Assembly: GCA_025930755.1 (NCBI GenBank)
Contig: JAICOJ010000011.1
Coordinates: 1 to 58,401 of the forward strand
Origin: Gemmatimonadaceae bacterium
GTDB taxonomy: Bacteria > Gemmatimonadota > Gemmatimonadetes > Gemmatimonadales > Gemmatimonadaceae
DNA length: 58,401 bases
Direction of reading: 5' to 3'
Position 1 is the first letter of the stretch. Each line of letters opens with the position of its first letter. Positions 26,665 to 36,113 of this stretch are shown in pieces. The translations under genes were made by a program, and so were the position numbers. The notes below the pieces were generated by a model, which made no database searches, was not told the DNA's origin, and saw only the letters and a program-made list of their open reading frames with translations.

Positions 26665-27273
26665 TTAGTACTTCCGCATCACTCCAACGACGATTCCCTG
26701 AATCGTCACCTCGTTCTCGTGCACGTAGATCGGTGACATCGTCTCGTTGGCCGGCTGAAGCCGGATGCGACCATCGCGCTCGCGATAGAACTTCTTCACC
26801 GTGGCCGCGGCGTTGTTGACGAGCGCGATCACCATCTCGCCATTGTCGGCGCGATTGCGGCTCGCCACGACGACGAAGTCTCCGTCGCGAATCTGCTCGT
26901 CGATCATGGAGTTTCCGCGAACGCGGAGACAGTAATGATTCTCGCTACGCCGAACGAAATCCTCGGGGACCGAGATGCTCTCGTTCGTTGCGACTGCCTC
27001 GATGGGCATACCGGCCGCGACGCTTCCCAGCAGGGGAAGCTCGACCGCGCGCGGATTCACCTCCGACGGGAGAATCTCGATCGCGCGACTCTCGTTGTAC
27101 GCGCGCTTGATGTATCCCTTGCGCTCGAGGTTGGTGAGGTGCTCATGCACCGTCGCCAGCGAGTTATAGTTGAATTGCCGCGCGATCTCCTCGAAGCTCG
27201 GCGCGTAGCCGTTCTGCTCCGAGTAGCTGGTGAGAAAATCGAGAATCTCGCGCTGACGCTTGGTAAGCGGCAT
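26665..27273 (-). CDS. lexA: LexA repressor
   Basis: 202 residues, full length. An N-terminal winged helix (TKRQREILDFLTSY, with recognition helix near SLATVHEHLTNLERKG) is followed by the S24 peptidase domain. The self-cleavage bond is Ala87-Gly88 in SVAAGMP. The catalytic pair is Ser122 (GNSMIDEQI) and Lys160 (AATVKKFY). It represses SOS genes until RecA filaments promote self-cleavage. The start ATG at 27273 matches the family; longer upstream readings run across trpC. A direct-repeat array lies 47 nt upstream, see 27320-27362. Confidence 0.97.
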   Translation of the reverse strand: MPLTKRQREILDFLTSYSEQNGYAPSFEEIARQFNYNSLATVHEHLTNLERKGYIKRAYNESRAIEILPSEVNPRAVELPLLGSVAAGMPIEAVATNESISVPEDFVRRSENHYCLRVRGNSMIDEQIRDGDFVVVASRNRADNGEMVIALVNNAAATVKKFYRERDGRIRLQPANETMSPIYVHENEVTIQGIVVGVMRKY

Positions 27274-27319
27274 GGCGTGCCCCTGGTTCACGAGAGTAGC
27301 GGGCATCCGGCCAGACTGA

Positions 27320-27362
27320 CCGAAAAGAGCCCGAATAGACATTAGCCGAACAGTCGCCGAAG
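27320..27362 (-). promoter_or_regulatory. Candidate LexA operator array upstream of lexA
   Basis: On the plus strand CCGAA occurs at 27320, 27331, 27346 and 27357 (spacing 11, 15, 11), i.e. TTCGG four times on the lexA strand. Read as tetramers on the lexA strand this gives CTTC-N7-GTTC (27362-27348) and ATTC-N7-TTTC (27336-27322), similar to the direct repeat GTTC-N7-GTTC bound by alphaproteobacterial LexA. TTGCAC, 17 nt, TAATGT covers the first pair as a weak promoter. That LexA binds here is inference. Confidence 0.45.
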
Positions 27363-27400
27363 TGCAAGCATTTCCTGCCAAATGGACTCCGCCGACCGGT

Positions 27401-28180
27401 GTGCTCGGCCGGATCATACACGAGACGAGCAGACGGGTCGCGACGGCACGCGCCCGCCGGCCGGATCTCGAAAAAAGGGCTCGAACGGCCGATCGGCCGC
27501 CCGACTTCGTCGCCGCATTACGCGGAGAACGGGTGAAGGTGATCGCGGAGGTGAAACGCCGATCACCATCGCGTGGGGAGATCAATGCGGAGCTCGATCC
27601 GGCGACACGCGCGCGCGAATACGAGCGGGGTGGGGCAGCCGCGATCTCCGTGCTCACCGAGCCATCCCACTTCGCGGGAAGTGAGGAAGACTTGGTGCAC
27701 GTGCGCGCCGCCGTCGAAGTCCCGCTCCTCCGAAAGGACTTCATCATCGACGAGATGCAGATCATCGAGGCGCGAGCGTGGGGCGCGTCCGCGGTGCTCC
27801 TGATCGCGCGCGCGCTCCCCGAGGCGGACCTCCTCGCGCTCGCACAGGCTGCCCGCGACTGGGAGGTCGAGCCGCTCATCGAGGTGCGCTCCCGGGAGGA
27901 GCTCGACGCGGCACTCCGGGCGCAGCCCCGCGTCGTCGGCGTCAATTCGCGGAACCTCGAGACACTCGAGGTCGATGCGCGGGCGGTCGATCGTCTGCTG
28001 CCGCACGTGCCGCACGGAATCGTCGCGATCGCGGAGAGCGGAATGCAGTCGGTCGCGGACGTCGAACGTGCTGCGCAGGCCGGGGCCGATGCCGTTCTCA
28101 TCGGCTCCTCGCTCTCATCGTCGGGCAACGCGGAATCGGCGGTCCGTACGCTCATCGGCGTTCGGCGCCGGGGCCGATGA
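27401..28180 (+). CDS. trpC: Indole-3-glycerol phosphate synthase
   Basis: 259 residues. Closes carboxyphenylaminodeoxyribulose phosphate to indole-glycerol phosphate. Catalytic lysines and glutamates are in KVIAEVKRRSPSRGEIN, LLRKDFIID and LIEVRSREEL; the phosphate-binding ends IAESGM and LIGSSL are present. The start is a choice: GTG 27401 begins next to the conserved LGRII helix, while GTG 27362 would add 13 atypical residues and overlap the candidate lexA operator. Neither has a clear ribosome site. It overlaps trpF by 4 nt. Confidence 0.93.
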   Translation: MLGRIIHETSRRVATARARRPDLEKRARTADRPPDFVAALRGERVKVIAEVKRRSPSRGEINAELDPATRAREYERGGAAAISVLTEPSHFAGSEEDLVHVRAAVEVPLLRKDFIIDEMQIIEARAWGASAVLLIARALPEADLLALAQAARDWEVEPLIEVRSREELDAALRAQPRVVGVNSRNLETLEVDARAVDRLLPHVPHGIVAIAESGMQSVADVERAAQAGADAVLIGSSLSSSGNAESAVRTLIGVRRRGR

Positions 28181-28818
28181 CCGAAATCAAGTTCTGCGGC
28201 CTCACGCGGCTCGCTGACGTCGAGCTTGCCGCGGAACTGGGTGCATCCTACGTGGGAGCGGTATTCGCCGAGAGTCCGCGGCGAGTCACGGCGGAACACG
28301 CGCGGCGGGTCTTCGAAGGTGCTCGTCGCGCTGGCCGCGTTGGCGTGTTCGGCGACCAGGCGGTGACCGACATCGCGCGCACGGCGGGGGCGGCGCATCT
28401 CGATGTAGTCCAGCTCCACGGCGCCCCGACCCCGCAAAAGGTCTCGGCGGTGAAGGCGGCCACGGGACTTGAGACGTGGGTTGCGATCCGGATACCTAAC
28501 ATGCTACCGGAAAGCGATTTGAACTCTCTTATCTCAAGTGCCGACGCAGTGCTTTTCGACACCCGTGTCGATGGCGTTCTCGGAGGCACCGGCCGCGTGT
28601 TCGATTGGGGGCTGCTCACCGATCTGCTCGATCGACATCGGCGCGATGGAATGCGCGTCGTGCTCGCCGGTGGCCTCACTCCGGCGCTCGTGCCGGGCGC
28701 GATCGCGGCGGTGCGACCAGCCATCGTCGACGTCTCGTCAGGCGTCGAGGCGGGCCCGGGCGTGAAGGACCACGATCTCATGCGAGCCTTCGTGGCGGCG
28801 GTCGGGAGCGCGTCGTGA
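28177..28818 (+). CDS. trpF: Phosphoribosylanthranilate isomerase
   Basis: 213 residues, separate rather than fused to TrpC. The catalytic cysteine is Cys7 of [11 protein letters not shown] and the general acid aspartate is in [10 protein letters not shown]. The Amadori rearrangement makes CdRP for TrpC. The ATG overlaps the trpC stop (ATGA) and the gene runs into trpB with GTGA. Confidence 0.94.
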   Translation: MTEIKFCGLTRLADVELAAELGASYVGAVFAESPRRVTAEHARRVFEGARRAGRVGVFGDQAVTDIARTAGAAHLDVVQLHGAPTPQKVSAVKAATGLETWVAIRIPNMLPESDLNSLISSADAVLFDTRVDGVLGGTGRVFDWGLLTDLLDRHRRDGMRVVLAGGLTPALVPGAIAAVRPAIVDVSSGVEAGPGVKDHDLMRAFVAAVGSAS

Positions 28819-30005
28819 CGGCGCGCACAGGAGCACCCGACCGGTTCGGCGCGTTCGGCGGACGCTACGTTCCCGAGACGCTCATCCCCGCGCTCGATGA
28901 GCTCGAGCGGGCCTACGAATCCGCGCGAGGTGACCCCGCGTTTCGGACCGAATTGGAGAGTTTGCTTAATAAGTATGTGGGTCGTCCTTCTCCGTTGAGC
29001 AGCGCCCCTCGCTTCTCGGAGCGGGTCGGTGCCGTCGTCTGGCTCAAGCGGGAAGACCTGAATCACACTGGCGCGCACAAGATCAACAATGTCCTTGGAC
29101 AGGCATTGTTGGCGCGGCGAATGGGGAAGCGCCGAATCATCGCGGAGACCGGCGCGGGGCAGCATGGGGTGGCAACGGCGACCGTGTGCGCGCGATTCGG
29201 GATGCAGTGCGTGGTGTACATGGGCGAGGAAGACATGCGGCGGCAGGCGCTCAACGTCTACCGCATGCGTCTCATGGGAGCGCAGGTGATTCCCGTCACC
29301 TCGGGGACGCGAACGCTGAAGGATGCTACGAGTGAAGCCATTCGCGATTGGGTCGCCTCAGTCAACGACAGTCACTACATCATCGGATCGGTGGTGGGGC
29401 CGGCGCCCTATCCCCGGCTCGTGCGGGATTTTCAGGCCGTGATCGGACACGAGGCGCGCGAGCAGATGTTGAGTGAAACCGGACGGCTTCCCTCGACGAT
29501 CGTCGCCTGCGTGGGCGGCGGATCCAACGCGATGGGGATCTTCCACGCGTTCGTTCCCGATGCCGAGGTCGAGCTCGTGGGCGTGGAAGCGGCCGGCGAA
29601 GGACTCGAGACGGAGCACCACGCCGCATCGCTGTCGCGCGGCCGGCCCGGCGTTCTGCATGGATCGCTGAGCTATCTTCTCCAGGACTCGCACGGCCAGG
29701 TCCATCCCGCGCACTCGATTTCGGCGGGGCTCGATTATCCGGGCGTCGGTCCCGAGCACGCGCACCTCAAGGACACGGGGCGCGCTCGCTACGTCGCCAT
29801 CTCGGATCGCGATGCCGTGGCCGGGTTCGAGCTGCTGGCTCGCCTCGAGGGAATCATTCCCGCCCTCGAGACCGCACATGCCGTGGCGTGGATCGATTCC
29901 CAGCGCGGGCGCTGGAAGGCTGAGGCCCAGGTGCTGCTCTGCGTCAGCGGCCGCGGCGACAAGGATGTAGCGCACGTGAGCGCTGCCAGCGGAGCGGACG
30001 TGTGA
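28815..30005 (+). CDS. trpB: Tryptophan synthase beta chain
   Basis: 396 residues, TrpB1 type. PLP binds Lys89 in [13 protein letters not shown]; the ammonia-like phosphate loop GGGSNAMG and catalytic Glu in AETGAGQHG are present. It condenses indole with serine. It starts with GTG at 28815 in the trpF stop. The alpha chain gene trpA, normally next, is 3.2 kb further on, after two signalling genes, while a signalling gene overlaps the trpB stop by 4 nt. Confidence 0.97.
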   Translation: MTARTGAPDRFGAFGGRYVPETLIPALDELERAYESARGDPAFRTELESLLNKYVGRPSPLSSAPRFSERVGAVVWLKREDLNHTGAHKINNVLGQALLARRMGKRRIIAETGAGQHGVATATVCARFGMQCVVYMGEEDMRRQALNVYRMRLMGAQVIPVTSGTRTLKDATSEAIRDWVASVNDSHYIIGSVVGPAPYPRLVRDFQAVIGHEAREQMLSETGRLPSTIVACVGGGSNAMGIFHAFVPDAEVELVGVEAAGEGLETEHHAASLSRGRPGVLHGSLSYLLQDSHGQVHPAHSISAGLDYPGVGPEHAHLKDTGRARYVAISDRDAVAGFELLARLEGIIPALETAHAVAWIDSQRGRWKAEAQVLLCVSGRGDKDVAHVSAASGADV

Positions 30006-31696
30006 GCACGCAGTCGCAGCCGGTCCCCGCGACCCACGAGCTCGCCGAGCCTCCATTTTCGCCGGCGCTCGTCGAGGAGATGCTCAAGGTCCTCGTCAAA
30101 GGGATTCGCGCGCACCAGCTGTACCTGCCGAACAATCCCGTCTACCAGCGCGCCCTCGAGAACCTCAAGCGTGCGTTTCTTCCGGTGTGGTCGCACGCGG
30201 ACGAGATCGTCCTCTCCATCACCGAGGCCGACTTCCGGTGGGAGGGGCGGTCGGTGATGCACGAGGGCAACAAATCGGAAAGCCTGCCGTGGGTGTTCTT
30301 CAAGGACGGAATTCGCGAGATACGTCTTATGAAGGGCTTCGAGGAGCAGGAGGTCGTTGGGCTTCTCGACATTCTCAAGCGCGTGAAAAAGGCGTCGCCG
30401 GAAGAGGATGATCTCCTGACCCTGATCTGGGAAAAGGATTTCACACTCCTCCGCTACCGCTTCATCGATCTCACGCTCGAGAACAACAACCCCATCGAGG
30501 CGAGCGTGCCCGCGGAGCGGCCGGAGCCGTTGCCCCCGCCGCAGCAGATGGAGGCGGAGCCGGAAGCGCGCCCAGGGATCGTGCGCCTCGAGGACCTCGA
30601 CGCCACCGTCCACTTCCTCGACGAAAACGAGATCGACTACCTCCGGACGGAGGTGCACAAGGAATACGCGAGCGACGTCCGTCGGAACGTGCTCGCCATT
30701 CTTCTCGACATCTTCGAGCTCCAGGCGAGCAAACCGGTTCGCGACGAGATCTCGGACATCCTCGAAAACTTCCTGATGCACCTGCTGTCGGCCGGACATT
30801 TCTCGACCGTTGCGTACGTGCTTCGCGAATCGCAGGAGCTGGCGGCGCGTGGGCGCGAGCTCGATGGCGTGCACAAGACAAAGCTCGTCGGCCTTCCCGA
30901 TCGACTGAGCGCCGCCGGCCCCTTGTCGAACCTGCTTCAGGCGATGGACGAATCGGCGACGGTGCCTAACCAGAACGAGCTCAACGAGCTCTTCGAGCAG
31001 CTGCGTCCCACGTCGCTCGGCACGCTGTTTACGTGGCTGGGCCGCCTGCAGCACGCCGAGGTGAAGGCCGCGATCGAGATCGCGGCGGCGCGGCTCGCGG
31101 CCGCCAATACGGCGGAACTGGTCAAGCTCATCGGCTCGGCGGACGTCGAGATCGCGCTGGAGTCTGCGCGTCGTGCGGGCGGACTCAAGACCGGCGCGGC
31201 GGTCGCGCCGCTTGGCAAGCTGCTCACGCACGAAGCCGCCAAGTTGCGGCTCACCGCGGTGCAGGCGCTGGCCGAGATCAATTCGGCGGGCGCGCTCCAG
31301 CAGCTCGAGCGCGCCGTCGATGACCACGACCGCGACGTACGCGTCGCGGCGGTGCGCGTGCTCGGTGCTCGCGGTCAGCGGGGTGCGTTGCCGAAGGTGG
31401 AGGCGGCCGTGAAGGGTCGGTCGCTGCGCGACGCCGATCTCACCGAGAAGATGGCCTTTTTCGAGGCGTACGGGTCGCTCGCCGCGCAGGCCGGCGTCGC
31501 CTTTCTCGATGGGCTGCTCAACGGCAAGGGATTCCTCGGCAAGCGCGAGGACTCCGAGCTTCGTGCATGCGCCGCCATGGCCCTCGGAAAGATCGGGTCG
31601 CGCGACGCGGCCGATGCCCTTCAGCGCGCGCAGGGAGACAAGGACGTCCTGGTGCGGAACGCGGTGAACCGCGCGGTTCGCGGAGGTGCGGCGTGA
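30002..31696 (+). CDS. HEAT-repeat protein with an N-terminal domain like that of the neighbouring HD-GYP protein
   Basis: 564 residues, no membrane segment or signal. The N-terminal domain (about 24-128) has [16 protein letters not shown] at 40-55, [12 protein letters not shown] near 99 and EVVGLLDIL near 117-125. An acidic/Pro linker (165-195) follows, then a helical region and alpha-helical HEAT repeats from about 355 ([49 protein letters not shown]). HEAT arrays bind proteins. Function is unknown; by context it may be a scaffold for the HD-GYP or chemoreceptor-like protein. The GTG start lies in the trpB stop and the stop overlaps the next start, so it is made with TrpB. Confidence 0.8.
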   Translation: MSTQSQPVPATHELAEPPFSPALVEEMLKVLVKGIRAHQLYLPNNPVYQRALENLKRAFLPVWSHADEIVLSITEADFRWEGRSVMHEGNKSESLPWVFFKDGIREIRLMKGFEEQEVVGLLDILKRVKKASPEEDDLLTLIWEKDFTLLRYRFIDLTLENNNPIEASVPAERPEPLPPPQQMEAEPEARPGIVRLEDLDATVHFLDENEIDYLRTEVHKEYASDVRRNVLAILLDIFELQASKPVRDEISDILENFLMHLLSAGHFSTVAYVLRESQELAARGRELDGVHKTKLVGLPDRLSAAGPLSNLLQAMDESATVPNQNELNELFEQLRPTSLGTLFTWLGRLQHAEVKAAIEIAAARLAAANTAELVKLIGSADVEIALESARRAGGLKTGAAVAPLGKLLTHEAAKLRLTAVQALAEINSAGALQQLERAVDDHDRDVRVAAVRVLGARGQRGALPKVEAAVKGRSLRDADLTEKMAFFEAYGSLAAQAGVAFLDGLLNGKGFLGKREDSELRACAAMALGKIGSRDAADALQRAQGDKDVLVRNAVNRAVRGGAA

Positions 31697-33180
31697 GCCG
31701 CGTGATGCGAAGGACTCCGTCCAGCGTTCCGTCGGCGCAGGCCTCGGCGGACTACGAGCGCGGCGGCGACTCCTACATTCGCCGGCGTGGGCGGGACTTC
31801 ATCATCTCGCTGTACAGCGCCTCGCGTGCGCTCAAGCTCTACCCGCTCGAGAACGCGGCCGTGCAGAACGCGCTGCAGGAGCTGACCAACCTCGCGGGTG
31901 ACCTGCTCAAGCACGAGCGCGAGCTCGAGCTGCGCGTCTCGGGGGAGTTCATCTTCATTAACGCGACGCGGCTTCGGTTGGATCTCGACAACTACGCGAG
32001 CTTCAGCCGCATCCTCATGATGTTCCGCGATGCCGGCGTCGGCGTCTGCCGAGTGGAGGAGGGTGCAGGACCGCGGGAGTGGACGTCGCTTCTGACGATT
32101 CTGCCCAGCGCGACGACCGTCGAGGTGCCGGCACGGTTTGCCCACGTGACCGGGCGTCTGGAGGCGGCGGGGATTCGCTCGTTCGCGTTGTCCGGCCCCA
32201 CCGACACGGACGATGACGACTTCCGCGAAAAGGCGAAGGAAGCGGCGAAGCGTACCTATGCCCAGTCCGTCACCGTGACGAAGGAAGTCATCAATTCGGT
32301 GCGCATGGGGCGCAGTCCCAACATCAAGAAGATCAAGCGCGCCGTGCAGTCCATCGTCGACCAGATCCTCAACGAGGAAAGCTCGCTCCTCGGTCTGACG
32401 ACGCTGCGCGACTACGACGAGTACACGTTCACGCACAGCGTCAACGTCTGCATCTTCTCGGTGGCCCTCGGGCGGAAGATCGGGCTCACGAAGCTTCAGC
32501 TGTACGATCTCGGCGTCGCGGCCCTGTTGCACGACATCGGAAAGTCGCGCGTCCCCCTCGAGATCCTCAACAAGCCCGACGGCTTGAACGACGAGGAGTG
32601 GCGCATGATGTCGGCGCACCCGTGGCTCGGCGTGCTCGCGCTCTTTCAGATGCGCGGGCAAGCGGAGCTTCCGTACCGGGCCATGGTCGTGGCGCATGAG
32701 CACCACATGAAGACCGATCTCACCGGGTATCCGAAGCACCTCCGCGAGCGGCAGATGTCGATCTACAGCAAGATCGTCGCGGTCGCCGACGGCTTCGACG
32801 CGGCGACGTCGCGTCGCGTCTACCAGACGGAGCCGCTGACGCCGGTCGCCGTCCTCGCCGAGATGCGGAACAATCCGCGCCGCGGGATGGACCCGGTGAT
32901 CGTGAAAGCGTTCGTCAGCCTCGTCGGTCACTACCCGGTCGGCACGCTCGTCGTGCTCGACACCTTCGAGCTCGCCGTCGTGCACGCAGTCAATCCGGTC
33001 CCGGAAGCGATTTCGCGCCCGATCGTGCGCGTCATCAGCGACGAGCGTGGAAACCTGCTTCACCCCGGCACGCTCGTGGACCTGCATCAGCAGGATGGCA
33101 CTGGCCGCTTCCTCCGCACCATCATCAAGCTCGCCGATCCAGACCGCTATGGCATCCGCGTCAGCGACTACTTCGCCTGA
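31693..33180 (+). CDS. HD-GYP-type phosphohydrolase, altered motif
   Basis: 495 residues. The N-terminal domain (about 33-140: LYPLENAAVQNALQEL at 49-64, MFRDAGVGVCR at 110-120, LLTIL 133-137) resembles that of the HEAT neighbour. The HD-GYP domain follows: HSVNVCIFS, the metal pair His280-Asp281 in LLHDIGK, and a GYP region HHMKTDLTGYP at 337-347. The family norm is HHExxDGxGYP, so the Glu and the first Gly are replaced. This domain normally hydrolyses cyclic di-GMP; whether this one does is uncertain. About 60 residues after the HD-GYP region belong to an extra C-terminal part. It starts with GTG overlapping the HEAT gene stop and ends 1 nt before trpA. Confidence 0.87.
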   Translation: MSRVMRRTPSSVPSAQASADYERGGDSYIRRRGRDFIISLYSASRALKLYPLENAAVQNALQELTNLAGDLLKHERELELRVSGEFIFINATRLRLDLDNYASFSRILMMFRDAGVGVCRVEEGAGPREWTSLLTILPSATTVEVPARFAHVTGRLEAAGIRSFALSGPTDTDDDDFREKAKEAAKRTYAQSVTVTKEVINSVRMGRSPNIKKIKRAVQSIVDQILNEESSLLGLTTLRDYDEYTFTHSVNVCIFSVALGRKIGLTKLQLYDLGVAALLHDIGKSRVPLEILNKPDGLNDEEWRMMSAHPWLGVLALFQMRGQAELPYRAMVVAHEHHMKTDLTGYPKHLRERQMSIYSKIVAVADGFDAATSRRVYQTEPLTPVAVLAEMRNNPRRGMDPVIVKAFVSLVGHYPVGTLVVLDTFELAVVHAVNPVPEAISRPIVRVISDERGNLLHPGTLVDLHQQDGTGRFLRTIIKLADPDRYGIRVSDYFA

Positions 33181-33181
33181 C

Positions 33182-33952
33182 GTGCTCGACCGCCGCTTCG
33201 CCGACCTGCACGCCGCGGGTCGGCGCGCGCTCGTGGTCTACGTCACGGCGGGTCATCCGACCCTCGACCGGTCCCTCGAGCTGTTGCGCGGGCTGGATGA
33301 TGCGGGTGCCGACGTCATCGAGGTCGGCGTCCCATTCTCCGATCCAATGGCCGACGGCGCCGTCATTCAGGCCAGCTCGCAGCGGGCCCTCGAGCAGGGT
33401 ATGACGCTCGACCGCACGCTCGATCTCGTCGCGCGCGCCCGAGTGCGCGCGCCGGTGGTGCTGTTCAGCTATCTCAATCCGCTGCTGTCGAGCCGCCACA
33501 CCTTGCTCGATCGCGCCGCGGAATCCGGCGTGCACGGCGTGCTGGTGACCGATCTGCCAGTGGGAGCCGATCCCGAGCTCGAAGCCTGGCTTGGGGGCGG
33601 CCCGCTGGCGTTCGTGCGGCTCGTCGCGCCGACGACGCCGCGCGAACGGATGGCAGAAATCGCCAGGCATGGTCGCGGGTTCGTCTATCTCATCAGCCGC
33701 CTCGGCGTCACCGGTGAGCGTGCCGACGTGGCCGCCGATCTTCCCGCCACGGTGTCGGCGCTGCGGGACGCGACCTCGCTTCCCATTTGTGTCGGATTCG
33801 GCATTTCGCGCCCCGATCAGGCGGCGGCCGTGGGCCGCCTGGCGGATGGCGTCGTCGTCGGGAGCGCCGTCGTGCGCGCCGCCGATCGCGACATCGATGC
33901 TGCTCTCTCTCTGGTGCGCGCGATGCGCACTTCCCTGGACCAACTGCCGTGA
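33182..33952 (+). CDS. trpA: Tryptophan synthase alpha chain
   Basis: 256 residues. The catalytic Glu47 and Asp58 are in [17 protein letters not shown]. Other motifs: [28 protein letters not shown] and VGFGISRP. It cleaves indole-glycerol phosphate to indole for TrpB. The start GTG 33182 directly follows the HD-GYP stop; an ATG at 33149 inside that gene would add 11 residues that look like no family sequence. Neither has a good ribosome site. The stop overlaps the next start by 4 nt. Confidence 0.94.
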   Translation: MLDRRFADLHAAGRRALVVYVTAGHPTLDRSLELLRGLDDAGADVIEVGVPFSDPMADGAVIQASSQRALEQGMTLDRTLDLVARARVRAPVVLFSYLNPLLSSRHTLLDRAAESGVHGVLVTDLPVGADPELEAWLGGGPLAFVRLVAPTTPRERMAEIARHGRGFVYLISRLGVTGERADVAADLPATVSALRDATSLPICVGFGISRPDQAAAVGRLADGVVVGSAVVRAADRDIDAALSLVRAMRTSLDQLP

Positions 33953-36030
33953 GCCGCGTTCTCAACGTCTACGCCTGGTCGCTCCGGATCGTCGGGCTGG
34001 CGATCTCGTTCCTCTCGCTCGTCTACGACGCGCGGTGGGCGACGCACCTGGGCGGCATCGGCATGGCGATCATCGTCATCGTCGCGCTGCGCTACCACCA
34101 GATCTCGCTGACGAAGTATTCGTCGCTGCATCAGCTCGGAGTCGTGGCGATCAGCGGCGCGCTCCTCATGGGCGCTCCAGCGACCGCCATTGTGCTCATC
34201 GTCGGGGTGTTCTTCACGGACTGGCTCCTGCTCGTCAAGCCGGCGACGGTGGCGTGGATCAACGCGGGGCGCGAAGCCCTCGCGCTCATCGCGGCGTACG
34301 GCTTCTACGCGGCGATGATCGAAAGCGCCGGGCTCACCAGCAGCCGACTGCTCTCGATCGATGCGCTGCCGGCGACGGTGGTGTTCGTGTTCGCGTACTT
34401 CTTCTTCAGCCGCGCGCTCCAGTACTTCACGCTGTTGTACCGCGACAAGCTGCTGCCCGAGGAGAAGTCGCTGATCATGCGCTACGAGGTGATCGCATTC
34501 ATCGTTACGGTGGGTGCGGCCTCGATCATCGTCCTCACCGCGACGAGCGTCGGATTCGCCGGTTCGGCGGTCGTGGCGGTCGTGCTCGCGATGACCGGGC
34601 TGCTCCTGAAGCGAATTCTTCAGGACGCGATCGCCGCCGAAGAGCTCAACCAGGTTCGGGCGATGGAGCAGGTGGTGACGTCGGATGCCTCGCTTGCCGA
34701 ATCGTTCGGACGGATCGAGCGTCTCGCGCATCGGCTCGTCGACTGGCAGGAGTTCCGCATCTCCCGCCTTCAGCCGACCGGTCTGAAGCTCGTGTACCGA
34801 AGTGGCGAGGGGTTGCTCGCTGTACCGCGCGACCCCGCCGGCGACAACGCCAAACTGCGCCGGCTCGCCCTGGAGAGCGGGCAGCCGGTGGTGGTGACGA
34901 ACGCGCTCAAGGATGCGCGCATCGAGAATCCGACGCCCAAGTCACGCAGCATCGTCGTGATTCCACTGCGATTCGGAGATCGCAACGTCGGGTTGCTCGA
35001 GATGGAGCACCACAAGGAGGCATCCTACAGCGCGAAGGAAATCGCGCTCATCGAGCGCTTCGGGAGCCAGCTCGCGACCACCCTGCACATCGATGACCTG
35101 CGGCAACCGCTCATCGAGGCGATGACGCGCGTCTCGAGCCAGCTGGGCACGCTCAACGAGTCCGCGCGCGCGCTCCGTGCGGGTGGCGAGGCCGTCGCCC
35201 GGACGATCTCGGATATCACGCGCGGCATTCTCGAACAGAGCGATCAGGTGGACCGCAGCATCAACGCGACCGAGGCGCTGCACACGGCGACGGAAAACGT
35301 CGTCCGCGACGGCCGGGATGCGGCCGGCGCGAGCCGGGAGGCGACGTCGATCGCCAGCGAGCACCGCGACACGATTGCGACGGCCATCGACCGGCTCGTT
35401 GGCGCCAAGCGGTTCGTCGGCGAGAGCGGGGAGCAGATCGACGTGCTCGCCAAGACGACGCGTCGAATCACGGAGTTCATCGGCGTCATCCGCGAGCTCG
35501 CCGACCAGACGAATCTGCTCGCGCTCAATGCCGCGATCGAAGCGGCCCGCGCGGGCGAGCAGGGGAAGGGGTTCGCCGTCGTCGCTGATGAAGTGCGCAA
35601 GCTCGCCGAGCAGAGCGCGCGCGCGTCAGACGAAGCGGGGGACATCGTCGTCGGGTTCGAGGAGCAGATGCGCCGCGTCGCACAGCAGATGGATCGCGGC
35701 TCGACGATGATGAGCGACGTCGAAGGCCTTTCGGAGGCCGCGCTGCAGGCACTCGACCGCATCGTCCAGGCGACGGCGACGACGTTCGGCCGGGCGCAGG
35801 CGATCGAGAATACGTCACGCGACCAGGAAGCCGAGTTCGGACGGCTCCGCGAGCGAGTGGTGCGCATCGCCGAGATCTCCCGGAAGACGCGTCAGGGTGC
35901 CGAGAACGTGACCGAGACGGCCAAGGACCAGGCGCGCGCGCTTCGCGAGCTGGAGGGGGCCACCGACGAGCTGCGCAGCGTGGCCGCTTATCTGGATGAG
36001 CTGACGAGGCGCATTACGAGCGTGGGCTAG
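33949..36030 (+). CDS. Chemoreceptor-like protein: multi-TM, GAF and MCP signalling domains
   Basis: 693 residues. Residues 1-215 hold about six or seven hydrophobic segments (e.g. [32 protein letters not shown]), unlike the two-TM layout of common receptors. A GAF-like domain follows (about 245-380; [19 protein letters not shown]). A long coiled coil carries the methyl-accepting hairpin, with the CheA/CheW-contact tip [19 protein letters not shown] and [18 protein letters not shown] near 515-565. I see no HAMP domain, and the C-terminus ITSVG lacks a CheR/CheB pentapeptide. No che gene is in the window. It may sense a small molecule inside the cell or membrane. The GTG start overlaps trpA. 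Confidence 0.88.
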   Translation: MSRVLNVYAWSLRIVGLAISFLSLVYDARWATHLGGIGMAIIVIVALRYHQISLTKYSSLHQLGVVAISGALLMGAPATAIVLIVGVFFTDWLLLVKPATVAWINAGREALALIAAYGFYAAMIESAGLTSSRLLSIDALPATVVFVFAYFFFSRALQYFTLLYRDKLLPEEKSLIMRYEVIAFIVTVGAASIIVLTATSVGFAGSAVVAVVLAMTGLLLKRILQDAIAAEELNQVRAMEQVVTSDASLAESFGRIERLAHRLVDWQEFRISRLQPTGLKLVYRSGEGLLAVPRDPAGDNAKLRRLALESGQPVVVTNALKDARIENPTPKSRSIVVIPLRFGDRNVGLLEMEHHKEASYSAKEIALIERFGSQLATTLHIDDLRQPLIEAMTRVSSQLGTLNESARALRAGGEAVARTISDITRGILEQSDQVDRSINATEALHTATENVVRDGRDAAGASREATSIASEHRDTIATAIDRLVGAKRFVGESGEQIDVLAKTTRRITEFIGVIRELADQTNLLALNAAIEAARAGEQGKGFAVVADEVRKLAEQSARASDEAGDIVVGFEEQMRRVAQQMDRGSTMMSDVEGLSEAALQALDRIVQATATTFGRAQAIENTSRDQEAEFGRLRERVVRIAEISRKTRQGAENVTETAKDQARALRELEGATDELRSVAAYLDELTRRITSVG

Positions 36031-36042
36031 GACGAACAGGGG

Positions 36043-36113
36043 CCGAGGAACGAGGAAGCGGCGGGGAGGCTCCTGCGTGCAGGAGTCGACTCAGCCATTG
36101 CCTCGTTCCTCGG
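36043..36113. terminator. Nested inverted repeat between the chemoreceptor-like gene and the NFACT gene
   Basis: CCGAGGAACGAGG (36043-36055) is exactly complementary to CCTCGTTCCTCGG (36101-36113), 13 bp. Inside it CTCCTGC (36070-36076) pairs with GCAGGAG (36079-36085). No T-run is present on either side. It lies between the convergent stops and its right arm is also coding sequence. It may end transcription in both directions. Confidence 0.55.

Noticed and set aside
27274-27400. trp attenuator or T-box leader before trpC
   Set aside because: No leader peptide with tandem Trp codons, no T-box sequence and no terminator hairpin in the short gap.
29789-33087. Two minus-strand open frames of about 490-510 codons opposite the HEAT and HD-GYP genes
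   Set aside because: His/Arg-rich low-complexity reading without domains; the plus-strand proteins are coherent and overlap each other at stop/start codons.
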